A DNA stretch of 64,000 bases from Chloroflexota bacterium (GTDB lineage Bacteria > Chloroflexota > Chloroflexia > Thermomicrobiales > UBA6265). The stretch spans positions 24,535 through 88,534 of the forward strand of contig JAEWEG010000032.1 in the NCBI GenBank assembly GCA_023389575.1, read 5' to 3'. The position numbers and the translations under genes were made by a program. The notes beneath the pieces were generated by a model that did not search any database, was not told the DNA's origin, and saw only the letters and a list, made by a program, of their open reading frames with translations. Positions 26,060 through 34,521 of the stretch are shown here, piece by piece (within the stretch, counting starts at the first letter, position 1; every line of letters begins with the position of its first letter).

Positions 26060-27712
26060 CTACTCGCCGGCCGCGCCTCCCAGCGAAAGCTCCACGTCTT
26101 CCCGAGCCGCCGCCGGCTCCTCGGCGGGCTTCTCAGCGACCGTATCCCGGATCATGAAGTACGAGGCCACCGCCATCACGATAATCGCGATACCCGTGAT
26201 GACGAACGACCGGTGCATGCCGTCCACGAAGGCGTTCGAACTGACCCGCGTGATCATCGCGGCGACATCTTCCGGCACGCCCGGGAAGTACTCCTGGTTC
26301 TGGACCACGCGACCGGCGTAGTTGATCCCCTCGCCGATCTTGTCCAGCACCGGCGCCAGCGGACCGGAGGCAGGGTTCGCGGGATCGCGCAGCGCCTGGA
26401 CCTCACCGGAACCCGAGAACCGGTCCTGGTAGGTCCGGTTCATGATGGTACCGAGCAACGCCACGCCAAACGCGAATCCCGTCTCCCGCACCGCGCCGTT
26501 CACCGCCGAGGCGATGCCGCTCTTGTCCGACGGCACGCTGTTGAGCACCGCCGTCGTCATTGGCGCGAAGATCAGCGACATGCCGAAGCCCATCACCACC
26601 ATCGCCGGCACCACGTCCAGGAACGACGCTTCGAGCCCCGTTCGCAGGTAGAGGAACGCCGCGCCGCCCGTGATCAGCATGCCCACCGTGATGAGCCTGC
26701 TGGTGCCAATCCGGTTGATCAGCAATCCGGACACCGGCGAGAACGCCATCATCGTGATCACCATCGGCAGCATGGTCAGGCCGGTCTTGACGGCCGAGTA
26801 CCCATGCACGTGCTGCCAGTACATGGTCATCGAGAACGCGATACCCGAGATGAAGAAGGAGATCGCGAACGAGTCCATGTTCGCGCCAGTGAAGGTGCTC
26901 GACTTGAAGAAGCTGAGCGGCACCATCGGCTTCGCCGTGCGGTTCTCGACGAAGACGAAGCCCGCGAACAGGATCGCCGAGGCCACGAACCCGAGCACGA
27001 TCAGCGAGTTACCCCACCCGCGCTCGCCGGCCTCGATCAGTGACCAGGTCAGCGAGGCGATCGCGCCCGTCACCAGCAACGTGCCCGGAATGTCGGTCGC
27101 CACCTCGCCAGACTCGTCATGCGATTCCTTGACCACCGCCGAGGTCACCAGGAACGCCCCGATGCCGATCGGCACGTTGATCAGGAAAATCCACTGCCAC
27201 GCGAAGTACTCGACGATCAGGCCGCCAACAATCGGACCGAACGCCAGTCCGGAGACCGAGACCGCCGACCAGATTCCCAGCGCCCTGCCACGCTCTTCGG
27301 GTGGGAACGCCGCCGAGATAAGCGACAGCGACAGCGGCATGATGAACGCCGCGCCGAGTCCCTGGACTGCTCGCGCCACGATCAGCCACTCGGTGTTTTG
27401 CACCAGCGCGGCCAGCGCCGAGGTGACCGTGAAGATCACGACGCCGATCAGGAAGAAGCGCTTTCGGCCAAACCGGTCGCCAAGCCCACCGGCCGTGATC
27501 TGCAGCGACGCGAAGACCAGCGTGTAGGCCGATACGATCCACTGGATCTGGGTCGGGGTCGGGCCGAAGTCCTCCGAGATCGTCGGGAGCGCGACGTTGA
27601 CGACGAGGTTGTCCAGAATCGCCATGAACAGGGCGAAGCACGATGCCACCAGCACCCACCACTTCGCGTTACTCTCGTTGACCCGTCCACCGGGTCCTCC
27701 ACCGAATGCCAT
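26060..27712 (-). CDS. DHA2-family (EmrB/QacA-type) 14-TM drug exporter
   Basis: A 550-residue MFS protein with about 14 hydrophobic helices. Signatures include FMAILDNLVVNVALPTI (DHA2 motif in the first helix), WIVSAYTLVFASLQITAGGLGDRFGRKR (motif A region), ARAVQGLGAAFIMPLSLSLI (motif B) and SVSGLAFGPIVGGLI (motif C, antiporter type). Such proteins export drugs, dyes or metabolites with proton counterflow. A long periplasmic segment near the C-terminus (QDRFSGSGEVQALRDPANPA) resembles that of other DHA2 members. ATG 27712 has GAGGAG 5 bases upstream. It interrupts the recG-rsmD block on the opposite strand and has no regulator beside it. Confidence 0.93.
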   Translation of the reverse strand: MAFGGGPGGRVNESNAKWWVLVASCFALFMAILDNLVVNVALPTISEDFGPTPTQIQWIVSAYTLVFASLQITAGGLGDRFGRKRFFLIGVVIFTVTSALAALVQNTEWLIVARAVQGLGAAFIMPLSLSLISAAFPPEERGRALGIWSAVSVSGLAFGPIVGGLIVEYFAWQWIFLINVPIGIGAFLVTSAVVKESHDESGEVATDIPGTLLVTGAIASLTWSLIEAGERGWGNSLIVLGFVASAILFAGFVFVENRTAKPMVPLSFFKSSTFTGANMDSFAISFFISGIAFSMTMYWQHVHGYSAVKTGLTMLPMVITMMAFSPVSGLLINRIGTSRLITVGMLITGGAAFLYLRTGLEASFLDVVPAMVVMGFGMSLIFAPMTTAVLNSVPSDKSGIASAVNGAVRETGFAFGVALLGTIMNRTYQDRFSGSGEVQALRDPANPASGPLAPVLDKIGEGINYAGRVVQNQEYFPGVPEDVAAMITRVSSNAFVDGMHRSFVITGIAIIVMAVASYFMIRDTVAEKPAEEPAAAREDVELSLGGAAGE

Positions 27713-28054
27713 TGGCGCTCCTCCTCTGTCGCATGAGATCGCGGGCAACCGGTGGGGTCGCCCGCGTTTGACCGGACCGCAGAATACCTTCCGAATTCGT
27801 CAAAATCGTTGCAAAACTGACGCAATCCTGAAGCTCGAAACACTGACCGGAATTCCGGCCAGGAGCGCCATCATCCTCCCCAACGCGGACGTTTTCGGTC
27901 CTCGTTCTCGGCCATTGGGAAGGGCGCCATGCGGCGGAGCGCTCCGCTGCTACACTCCAATCGCCAACCGGTCCCGGATGCATCGCGACATCGCCTCATC
28001 CGGATCACCGCGAAGCGCGCACCACGTTCGTACTCAGCCAGGGATTCACTCACC
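27713..28054. other. Intergenic region between the DHA2 exporter and rsmD
   Basis: A 342-base divergent control region. It has an AT-richer part (27785-27840) near the exporter, a CCGGAATTCCGG palindrome (about 27849-27860), a GC palindrome GCGGAGCGCTCCGC (about 27934-27947) and, just after it, TACACT (27951-27956), a possible -10 for rsmD. No gene was found in it. Confidence 0.5.
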
Positions 28055-28663
28055 ATGCGGGTCATTTCCGGATCAGCACGCGGCCGTCGGCTCAAGGGGC
28101 CGCCCTCCCATGCCACGCGGCCCATGGCCGACAAGATCAAGGGCGCGCTCTTCAACATGTTGCTCTCGCTCGGCGTCGAGCCGGAGCGCGTGCTGGACCT
28201 GTACGCCGGCACCGGCAACATCGGCATCGAAGCGCTCTCCCGGGGCGCAACATCCGCCGACTTCGTCGACCAGGGCCGGGAACAGTGCGCGGTCATCCGC
28301 GAGAACCTCGCCACCACCGGCTTCGCTCCGGTCAGCAAGGTCCATCAGGCATCCGTTACGTCATTCATCCAGCAGTCCAGAACTGGCCCCTATGACTTCG
28401 TGATCCTCGACCCGCCCTACGCCGCGCCGGACATCATCGAAATGCTGGAGGCACTTTCCGCGTCATCGCTGGTACAATCCGGCACAATTGTTGTCCTCGG
28501 ACATTGGCCGCGCCTCGAATTGCCCGATACCATCGGGCGGCTCGAATGCCTTCGGCACCGGTGCCACGGCGACAGTTGCTTTTCCATATATGAAGTCGCG
28601 GATACCGATTCAACCGGCACCACCGATCCGGCCACCGAGCCAGGGGACGCAGATCAAGAATGA
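28055..28663 (+). CDS. rsmD: 16S rRNA (guanine(966)-N2)-methyltransferase RsmD
   Basis: Methylates G966 of 16S rRNA. The 202-residue protein starts MRVISGSARGRRLKGP, the family N-terminus, then RPMADKIKGALFNML, the SAM-binding VLDLYAGTGNIGIEALSRGA and the catalytic DPPY in FVILDPPYAAPD. ATG 28055 gives the standard length; the frame is open for 42 codons upstream but without family features. Its stop overlaps the coaD ATG (ATGA), the classical rsmD-coaD pair. The last 20 residues are a low-complexity Thr/Asp/Pro tail. Confidence 0.95.
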   Translation: MRVISGSARGRRLKGPPSHATRPMADKIKGALFNMLLSLGVEPERVLDLYAGTGNIGIEALSRGATSADFVDQGREQCAVIRENLATTGFAPVSKVHQASVTSFIQQSRTGPYDFVILDPPYAAPDIIEMLEALSASSLVQSGTIVVLGHWPRLELPDTIGRLECLRHRCHGDSCFSIYEVADTDSTGTTDPATEPGDADQE

Positions 28664-29157
28664 CACTCGCCATCTACCCGGGGAGCTTCGACCCCATCCA
28701 CAACGGGCATCTCGATATCGCGTTCCGGGCCGCCCGCCTCTTCGACCGGCTGGTGATCGCCATCTATACCGGCAGCGAGAAACCCAACCAGCTTCTCTCC
28801 ATCGATGAGCGGATCGAACTCGCCAGGGGCGCCATCGCCGCCACTGGCGATCCCGTCGCCGAGAAGATCGAGATCGAGACCTTCTCCGGACTGACCGTGA
28901 ACCACGCGCGGGAGCGAGGCGCCCAGACCATCGTCCGCGGCCTCCGCGCCGTGTCCGACTTCGAGTACGAGTTCAAGTACGCCCACATGAACGAGCACCT
29001 GGCGCCGGAAATCGAGGTCATCTGCTTCATGACCTCGGCCCGCCTCTCGTTCATCAGCTCCAGCTTCATCCGGGAGGTCGCCGGTCTTGGCGGCGATATC
29101 CACGGCCTCGTGCCCGAAAACGTCGAGCAGGCCATCCTCCGCCGCGCCATCGGCTAG
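28660..29157 (+). CDS. coaD: Phosphopantetheine adenylyltransferase
   Basis: Fourth step of coenzyme A synthesis: transfers AMP from ATP to 4'-phosphopantetheine. The 165-residue protein has the nucleotidyltransferase motif YPGSFDPIHNGHLDI with the T/HxGH-type site and the ISSSFIREVA motif near the C-terminus; GLRAVSDFEYEFKYAHMN is also typical. The ATG overlaps the rsmD stop. With coaBC at the start of the window, two of the five CoA steps are encoded here. Confidence 0.97.
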   Translation: MTLAIYPGSFDPIHNGHLDIAFRAARLFDRLVIAIYTGSEKPNQLLSIDERIELARGAIAATGDPVAEKIEIETFSGLTVNHARERGAQTIVRGLRAVSDFEYEFKYAHMNEHLAPEIEVICFMTSARLSFISSSFIREVAGLGGDIHGLVPENVEQAILRRAIG

Positions 29158-29259
29158 CCCGCCGCGATCCGGATCATCCCGGCTTGCCGCGTCGTTTATG
29201 CTTGCTTCACAAAGGGGAAGGCGTGGGCGCGTCTTCGGAGGCGCCAAGGGGGACACACA

Positions 29260-29772
29260 ATGGCACAACGCGGACCGGCGGCACAACAGGATGGATCGGC
29301 GGACATCGTCTACATCGTCGACCGCCTGGAAGAACTCGTCAGCATCGGCAAGCGGGTTCCCTTCGGTGGGCGGGTGATGATAGAGGAAGATGACTTCCTC
29401 CACCTCGTCGACCAACTGCGGGCGGCCATTCCCAACGAAATCCGGCAGGCCCAGCGTGTCATCCGCGAGCGCGAGCGCATCATCGGCGAGGCCCAGGACG
29501 AAGGCGCGCGCATCATGCAGATCGCCCGCGAACGCGCCGACGACCTCGTCTCCCAGCATGGCATCGTCGCCGAAGCGCGCGTGCTCAGCGAGGAAATCCT
29601 CCGTGCCGCCGAGGAAGAGCGCCAGCGCGCGCGGGGCGAGATCGATGTCTTCGTGCTCGAACAGCTCCAGCTTGTGGAGGACGCCGTCCACCGCGGCATG
29701 GCCGTGATGGAAGACGCAGTCGAGAAGACCATCGACGAAGTCGCCCAGGCCCGCGACGCCGTGGGCCGCTAG
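29260..29772 (+). CDS. SepIVA/DivIVA-like coiled-coil protein
   Basis: A 170-residue, highly charged protein. Residues 15-60 (IVYIVDRLEELVSIGKRVPF, GGRVMIEEDDFLHLVDQLRA, AIPNEIRQAQRVI) resemble the N-terminal part of the actinobacterial septation protein SepIVA (Rv2927c family), and residues 55-165 form a long coiled coil rich in Arg, Glu, Ala. In Mycobacterium the gene also lies between coaD and the DUF177-rpmF pair, as here, so position supports the assignment. SepIVA acts with the divisome and in polar envelope synthesis; a similar role here is inference. An SD (GGGGG) lies 7 bases upstream of the ATG. An ATP synthase b-like or generic coiled-coil protein is the alternative. Confidence 0.7.
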   Translation: MAQRGPAAQQDGSADIVYIVDRLEELVSIGKRVPFGGRVMIEEDDFLHLVDQLRAAIPNEIRQAQRVIRERERIIGEAQDEGARIMQIARERADDLVSQHGIVAEARVLSEEILRAAEEERQRARGEIDVFVLEQLQLVEDAVHRGMAVMEDAVEKTIDEVAQARDAVGR

Positions 29773-29856
29773 GCGCATTCCTTTCTCCCCAACCCCTTGT
29801 CTGTCAATTGGGGCTACTCCAAGAGCAAAGGCCTCGCACCCGCGGGTGTGCCGCGC

Positions 29857-30606
29857 TCAGGTCTCCTGTTGGCCCAGTCTCCAGAGCACAATCGCCACCC
29901 AAACCAGCCAGGCGAAGAGCAGCACCCCGTAGACGGAGTACGCCGCGCCAAGCTGGTCCCGGAACGATTCAGAGACGATTCCCAGCACGCCCGTCGCAAC
30001 CGTCAGCCACGCCAACCCCCTCGGAAACATGCCTCGCATCATGAGCAAACCCAGCAGCAGGATCCCGACCGTCTGCTGAACCCCCAGCGGCGTCGCCATG
30101 TCGTTGATCGCCAGCAGCATCTCGGCTCCGGCGACGAATGGCGCTCGCTCGGCGTCGGTGACCGCTTCGATGTGTCCATCCGCGAGCAGCGGCATCGCCA
30201 GGGAGCCCTCGCCGCTGGTGAGCCAGACGAAGCTGCCAGCCCAGGAGGTCACCGCGACGACACCGGCCACCAGGGCCAGCGAGCGACTCGCCCGCCATCC
30301 AGCCACGGCCAGTGCCAGCGACACCACCATCATCGGCAGGCTCGGAACAATCCACAGCAGCTGCTTGAGGTAGTAGAGGGCACGGTGTTCGTCGACATAG
30401 GCGAGCATCTGTGCGCCGGTCGGGCTGGCTGGGGGCGCCTCGGTGGCCACCACGAGCACGAGGCCAAGCACGTAGAGCAGTGTCGCGACGGCGGCTGAGA
30501 CAGCCCCGGCCCGATACAGGCCGCGCCAACTCAGATCCGGAAACAGAGATTGCACGGGCATGATGTCACGTCGCTCCGTGGAGCCTGGTTGATGTCCCGG
30601 TGTCAT
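29857..30606 (-). CDS. Multi-pass membrane protein, DUF4386-like
   Basis: A hydrophobic protein of 249 residues (234 if ATG 30561 is used) with about 6 predicted helices: AAVATLLYVLGLVLVVA, IVPSLPMMVVSLALAVAG, LALVAGVVAVTSWAGSF, a pair around QTVGILLLGLLMM and LAWLTVATGVLGIV, and a C-terminal YGVLLFAWLVWVAIVLW. The layout is like DUF4386 proteins, whose function is unknown. ATG 30606 overlaps the flavodoxin stop (ATGA), indicating coupled translation and a functional pair. The pair is inserted in the coaD / DUF177-rpmF interval on the opposite strand. Confidence 0.7.
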   Translation of the reverse strand: MTPGHQPGSTERRDIMPVQSLFPDLSWRGLYRAGAVSAAVATLLYVLGLVLVVATEAPPASPTGAQMLAYVDEHRALYYLKQLLWIVPSLPMMVVSLALAVAGWRASRSLALVAGVVAVTSWAGSFVWLTSGEGSLAMPLLADGHIEAVTDAERAPFVAGAEMLLAINDMATPLGVQQTVGILLLGLLMMRGMFPRGLAWLTVATGVLGIVSESFRDQLGAAYSVYGVLLFAWLVWVAIVLWRLGQQET

Positions 30607-31067
30607 CGCCTGGCCGCCGGAGCGATCAGGCTCGCCAGTTCCCGTCCCCAGGCCTCGGCTCGATCCTGCTCACCGGCCAGCAGCGGCCCGTCCTTGTCCT
30701 CGACAACGAAGCTCTCCGGATCGGCAATCATCCGCGCGCCCTTGCGCTCGAGCCGCTGGTGAATGCCCTTCGAGGCGGCCCCGCTCAGCAGCTTTGGCCA
30801 GTTCACGCGAGTATCGAACGCGGCCGCGGCCACGCCCTCCAGCGCATGGTCCGCGAATCCGTCGAGAAAGGCCTTCATCGTCGCCTCAACGCCGCGGGCG
30901 TACGTTGGACCACCGACGATTAACACCTCCAGATCGGCTGGAAGAACATCGATCTCGTCGATGGACCGTACCTCGACGGGGGTGTGCTCACTCAGCGCCG
31001 CGCCAATCGACCGCGCCACCTTCGCCGTATTGCCATACATCGATTCGTAGACCACCAGGGTAGCCAT
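30603..31067 (-). CDS. Flavodoxin domain protein
   Basis: A 154-residue protein that starts with the FMN phosphate-binding loop VVYESMYGNTAKVARSI, followed by VLIVGGPTYARGVEATM, which borders the flavin ring in flavodoxins, and a C-terminal RAEAWGRELASLI helix. It should bind FMN and carry electrons or act as a small oxidoreductase in the cytosol. It lacks HemG-specific features that I can recognise. ATG 31067 has AAAGGAG 8 bases upstream. It is co-translated with the membrane protein gene that follows. The redox partner is unknown. Confidence 0.88.
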   Translation of the reverse strand: MATLVVYESMYGNTAKVARSIGAALSEHTPVEVRSIDEIDVLPADLEVLIVGGPTYARGVEATMKAFLDGFADHALEGVAAAAFDTRVNWPKLLSGAASKGIHQRLERKGARMIADPESFVVEDKDGPLLAGEQDRAEAWGRELASLIAPAARR

Positions 31068-31311
31068 CGTCCCGCTCCTTTCCGGATTGCCGCCCGGCGA
31101 CCAGGGCTCCACACGTTCCACGAAGCAGATCCGGGCTGGCGACTCCAACGCCCCCACCCTATGCCGGCGAACCTTGCAGGCGCGGCCGTCTCTGTCGACC
31201 TGGCGTGCCAAAATCGTGCCAATCCGGCGCCACGGGTCCGCCTCACCTGGCGGTGGCGGCGAGGTCTCCATTCAGGCGGCACGGCGCGGCATCCGCTTCT
31301 CTCGGCCGCGT

Positions 31312-31340
31312 TTGACGCTCACCGACGCCAGCCCTATACT
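31312..31340 (+). promoter_or_regulatory. Consensus-like promoter of the DUF177-rpmF operon
   Basis: TTGACG (31312-31317), a 17-base spacer and TATACT (31335-31340): the best sigma-70-type promoter in the window. Predicted start near 31347, leaving a leader of about 90 bases before the DUF177 ATG. Confidence 0.75.
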
Positions 31341-31342
31341 TT

Positions 31343-31378
31343 GCACGTTACGCCGGGTTTCGCCCGGCGTCTTCGTGC
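31343..31378 (+). promoter_or_regulatory. Stem-loop in the 5' leader of DUF177-rpmF
   Basis: Inner stem of 8 base pairs (31350-31357 with 31363-31370), loop TTTCG, extended by an outer helix GCACG (31343-31347) with CGTGC (31374-31378). It begins almost at the predicted transcript 5' end. No U-tract follows, so it is not a simple terminator. It may protect the 5' end or act as a ribosomal-protein leader. Confidence 0.45.
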
Positions 31379-31436
31379 GCATGTCCGGAATCGCCCAGCG
31401 CGACCCAGGCGGCACACGACTGGATAGGTGATACAC

Positions 31437-32015
31437 ATGGCAACTGAAGAAGATCGCGCGATCGGTCTGCTTGACGAGACACGGCTGAATGTCGCCTCGT
31501 TGCTCATGGAGCCAGTTGGCAACATGCGGGATCTCCGCATCGAGTTGGCGCAACTTCCGCTCGATGACGAATTGACCGCCCGGGATGTCACCGTCCTGGC
31601 CCGGCTCACACGGCTCAAGGATTCCATCCTCGTCGCGGCCGACGTCAAGGCGTACGTTCCTATGGAGTGTGCCACCTGTCTCGCTGAGTACGATCAGCAC
31701 ATCGCGGAGCGCTTTTCCGAGTCGTTCCGGCAACTGGTCGATGTTCGCACCGGGGCCGCTCTCCCCAACGAGAGCACGTCAGACGACGATGAGTCAGACG
31801 ACGAACCGGGGTTCAGCGTCGACGAGAGCCACGAACTCGACCTGGGTGAAGCACTCCGGCAGTGGATCGTCCTCGCGATTCCGATCAAGCCGAGTTGTGG
31901 TCCGGATTGTCCCGGCCCGCTGCTCACCGCCACGGACAGCGAGGAAGAGATCGACAATCGGTTCGCCAGCCTCGCCAGCCTGCTGGATGAGGTGGAGGAC
32001 GAACCGAACACCTAG
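31437..32015 (+). CDS. DUF177 (YceD) family protein
   Basis: A 192-residue protein conserved next to rpmF in most bacteria. Features: N-terminal NVASLLMEPVGNMRDLRIEL, an ARLTRLKDSILVAADVKAYV core, a Cys pair in MECATCLAEY and a second Cys pair in SCGPDCPG, which may bind zinc, with an acidic stretch between them (STSDDDESDDEPG). YceD-type proteins are needed for 23S rRNA accumulation in plants and E. coli; the molecular activity is not settled. ATG 31437 was preferred to GTG 31428 because AGGTG lies 6 bases before it. It forms an operon with rpmF. Confidence 0.92.
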   Translation: MATEEDRAIGLLDETRLNVASLLMEPVGNMRDLRIELAQLPLDDELTARDVTVLARLTRLKDSILVAADVKAYVPMECATCLAEYDQHIAERFSESFRQLVDVRTGAALPNESTSDDDESDDEPGFSVDESHELDLGEALRQWIVLAIPIKPSCGPDCPGPLLTATDSEEEIDNRFASLASLLDEVEDEPNT

Positions 32016-32138
32016 GTTCGCCGGGGCTGGTCCCGGCTCCTTCCCTGGCCCTGCCGGGGAAAATGTCGCATTCGAGTCAAACGGCCGTGGCTGGCGTACG
32101 CACGTCAAGCGCGCCTGGGCATCAAGGAGTTACACGTC

Positions 32139-32342
32139 ATGGGCGCACTTCCCAAGCAACGAATCAGCCGCGCGCGGCAGGGCAACCGCCGTCGCCACCA
32201 CTTCATTCCCGCGCTTCAGCTCGTTCCGTGCGAGAACTGCCGCGCCATGAAGCGACCGCACCACGTCTGCCCAACCTGCGGCGTGTATCGTGGCCGCCAG
32301 GTCATCGAAATCGAAAGCACCCGCCGGGCGTCCGAATCCTGA
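32139..32342 (+). CDS. rpmF: 50S ribosomal protein bL32
   Basis: Large-subunit protein of 67 residues. It has the family start MGALPKQRISRARQGNRRRH and two CxxC pairs, CENC and CPTC, forming the zinc ribbon in VPCENCRAMKRPHHVCPTCG, then VYRGRQVIEI. AAGGAG lies 9 bases upstream. It follows DUF177 by 123 bases; this gap is rich in G and C and shows no gene. A terminator hairpin follows at 32369. Confidence 0.97.
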   Translation: MGALPKQRISRARQGNRRRHHFIPALQLVPCENCRAMKRPHHVCPTCGVYRGRQVIEIESTRRASES

Positions 32343-32368
32343 TTCGGCCAGCCACGCGGAACAACATG

Positions 32369-32405
32369 AACGGCGGGACGCGCCAGCGCGATCCCGCCGT
32401 TTGCG
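32369..32405 (+). terminator. Terminator after rpmF
   Basis: A perfect 10-base-pair stem (32369-32378 with 32392-32401), loop of 13 bases that contains its own GCGC pairing, followed by TGCG. It separates the ribosomal transcript from fabH. Confidence 0.65.
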
Positions 32406-32563
32406 TACACTTCACCACGACATCTCGTGGAGATTTCCGGGCTTCTCTGGCACACTGAACCATCGAGACGACCGTTTCCGACCCGCCCGATCTCGAATAC
32501 ACAGGATCGCGCCCCCGCGACTCACCACCCGCGGGAATCACCGGAAGACACAGAGGACGAGGG

Positions 32564-33574
32564 ATGCCATACGCCGCCATCACCGGTTGGGGCAAGTCAG
32601 TACCGGAGCGGGTACTCAGCAACCAGGAACTCGAATCGATGGTGGACACCACCGATGAGTGGATCGTCTCCCGCACCGGTATCCGCCAGCGCCACATCGT
32701 CGGCCAGAACGACACCACCACCTCGCTGGCCACGGCGGCCGCCCGCGCCGCGCTGGAAAAGGCCGGCCGCACCGCCGATGAGATCGACCTTATCGTGGTC
32801 GGCACCGCGACTCCCGACGACTTCCTCGTCTCCCAGGCCTGTCTCGTCCAGGCCGAGCTCGGTGGCAACGGTGGCGCCTTCGATGTTGGCGCGGCCTGCG
32901 CCGGATTCGTCACCGCCCTTTCGGTTGGCAGCCAGTTCATCAACGCCGGGGTCTACAAGCGGGCCCTCGTGATTGGCGTGGACACCCTTACCCGCTACGT
33001 GGATTACACAGATCGCAGCACCTGCGTGCTGTTTGGCGATGGCGCGGGCGCGGTGGTGATCGAGGCCACCGAGGAACCACGGGGCCTGCTCTCCACCGTG
33101 CTCGGCGCCGACGGCGCCGGCCACAAGCATCTCTACGTTCCGGGATGGGGCGGGCTGGTGCCCGAATCGGCCGACCTGTTCCCGGAATATCGGCCCTACC
33201 TGCAGATGAATGGCAAGGAAGTCTTCCGATTCGCCGTACAGGTCATGGGCGATGCCGCCGCCGAAGCCGTCAGCAAGGTCGACCTGACCTTCGACGACAT
33301 TTCCATGCTCATTCCGCACCAGGCCAACCTTCGCATCATCGACGCCGCCGCCCGCCGGCTGGAACTCCCCCGCGAACGGGTCTGGGTGAACCTCGACAAA
33401 TACGGCAACACCTCCGCCGCGTCGGTGCCGATCGCCCTCTGCGAGGCAGCCGAATCCGGAGCGCTGGAGGAAGGCATGAACCTCGTGCTGGTCGCGTTCG
33501 GGGCCGGACTGGCCTGGGCGGCCGGGGTCATCCGCTGGGGAACGGCGGGGATCCAGGACACCAGCGCGGGCTGA
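32564..33574 (+). CDS. fabH: 3-oxoacyl-ACP synthase III
   Basis: Initiates fatty acid synthesis by condensing an acyl-CoA primer with malonyl-ACP. The 336-residue thiolase-fold enzyme has the catalytic triad Cys112 (VGAACAGF), His252 (IPHQANLRI) and Asn282 (YGNTSAASVP), with the N-terminal WIVSRTGIRQRHI signature. All residues for activity are present. ATG 32564 is preceded by AGAGGACGAGGG. It heads the group fabH-fabG-accC; fabD and fabF are not in the window. Confidence 0.97.
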   Translation: MPYAAITGWGKSVPERVLSNQELESMVDTTDEWIVSRTGIRQRHIVGQNDTTTSLATAAARAALEKAGRTADEIDLIVVGTATPDDFLVSQACLVQAELGGNGGAFDVGAACAGFVTALSVGSQFINAGVYKRALVIGVDTLTRYVDYTDRSTCVLFGDGAGAVVIEATEEPRGLLSTVLGADGAGHKHLYVPGWGGLVPESADLFPEYRPYLQMNGKEVFRFAVQVMGDAAAEAVSKVDLTFDDISMLIPHQANLRIIDAAARRLELPRERVWVNLDKYGNTSAASVPIALCEAAESGALEEGMNLVLVAFGAGLAWAAGVIRWGTAGIQDTSAG

Positions 33575-33711
33575 TCCGCATCTCCGCGACCCGACATCGT
33601 TTCGCCACGACCCGCCAACCGCGCGGGATCGAGCCAACTCATTCGCCCGCATCGCCGGCAGCACCGTCATCTGAAAAGCCGGCCACGATTCTCACCAGGG
33701 GAGACCGAATC

Positions 33712-34464
33712 ATGACTGACCAACCCGCCCGCCAATCCGCCATCGTCACCGGCGGCACGAGAGGCATCGGCCTCGCCCTGTCCCACCGCCTCGCCAGCGA
33801 CGGATGGGACCTGCTCGTTACCTACAACAGCGATGTCGACGCCGCGAACGCCGCCCGGGAGGAACTCGCCGCCCACGGGACGAGAATCGAGGTACTCGCC
33901 GCCGACATCTCCACCGCCGACGGCGCGGGAGCGACCATCGAGGCCGCCATGCAGCACTTCGGCAAGATCGACGCGCTCGTCAACAACGCCGGCATCACCC
34001 GCGACACCCTCATCATGCGCATGAGCGAGGACGACTGGGACGCGGTGCTGGATACCAACCTGAAGGGCGCCTTTCTCACCAGCAAGGCCGTCATCCGCCC
34101 CATGCTCCGCCAGCGATCCGGCCGCATCGTCAACCTCACCTCCGTGGTCGGCCTCGTCGGCAACGCCGGGCAGGCCAACTACGCGGCGGCCAAGGCCGGG
34201 CTCGTCGGCCTCACGAAGACGCTCGCCAAGGAAGTCGGTTCCCGCGGCATCACCGTCAACGCGGTCGCCCCGGGCTTCATCGCCACCCGCCTCACCGAGG
34301 TTCTGCCGGATTCCGTCAAGGACCAGTTGCTGAGCCAGACTCCGCTCGGCCGCTTCGGCACCCCGGAGGATGTCGCCGGCGCGGTGGCCTTCCTGCTCTC
34401 GCCCGACGCGGCGTTCATCACCGGCCACGTCCTCACGGTCGATGGCGGACTCTTCATGGCCTAG
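33712..34464 (+). CDS. fabG: 3-oxoacyl-ACP reductase
   Basis: NADPH-dependent reduction of 3-oxoacyl-ACP in fatty acid elongation. The 250-residue short-chain dehydrogenase has the cofactor loop TGGTRGIG, the NNAG motif, catalytic Ser144 (LTSVVG), Tyr157 and Lys161 (YAAAK), and the C-terminal GHVLTVDGGLFM ending typical of FabG. The start ATG 33712 follows AGGGGAGACCG; longer starts read through fabH in another frame. Its context between fabH and accC supports FabG over other SDRs. Confidence 0.95.
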   Translation: MTDQPARQSAIVTGGTRGIGLALSHRLASDGWDLLVTYNSDVDAANAAREELAAHGTRIEVLAADISTADGAGATIEAAMQHFGKIDALVNNAGITRDTLIMRMSEDDWDAVLDTNLKGAFLTSKAVIRPMLRQRSGRIVNLTSVVGLVGNAGQANYAAAKAGLVGLTKTLAKEVGSRGITVNAVAPGFIATRLTEVLPDSVKDQLLSQTPLGRFGTPEDVAGAVAFLLSPDAAFITGHVLTVDGGLFMA

Positions 34465-34521
34465 GCCGGTGAGATACCATTGCCGTATATGACTCCGTAG
34501 CGTCCCGCGGGAGGCAACTGC

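Noticed and set aside
30603..31067. Considered as HemG-type protoporphyrinogen oxidase
   Set aside because: The flavodoxin fold is shared, but I see no HemG-specific insertion and it is far from the hem operon, beside an unrelated membrane protein.
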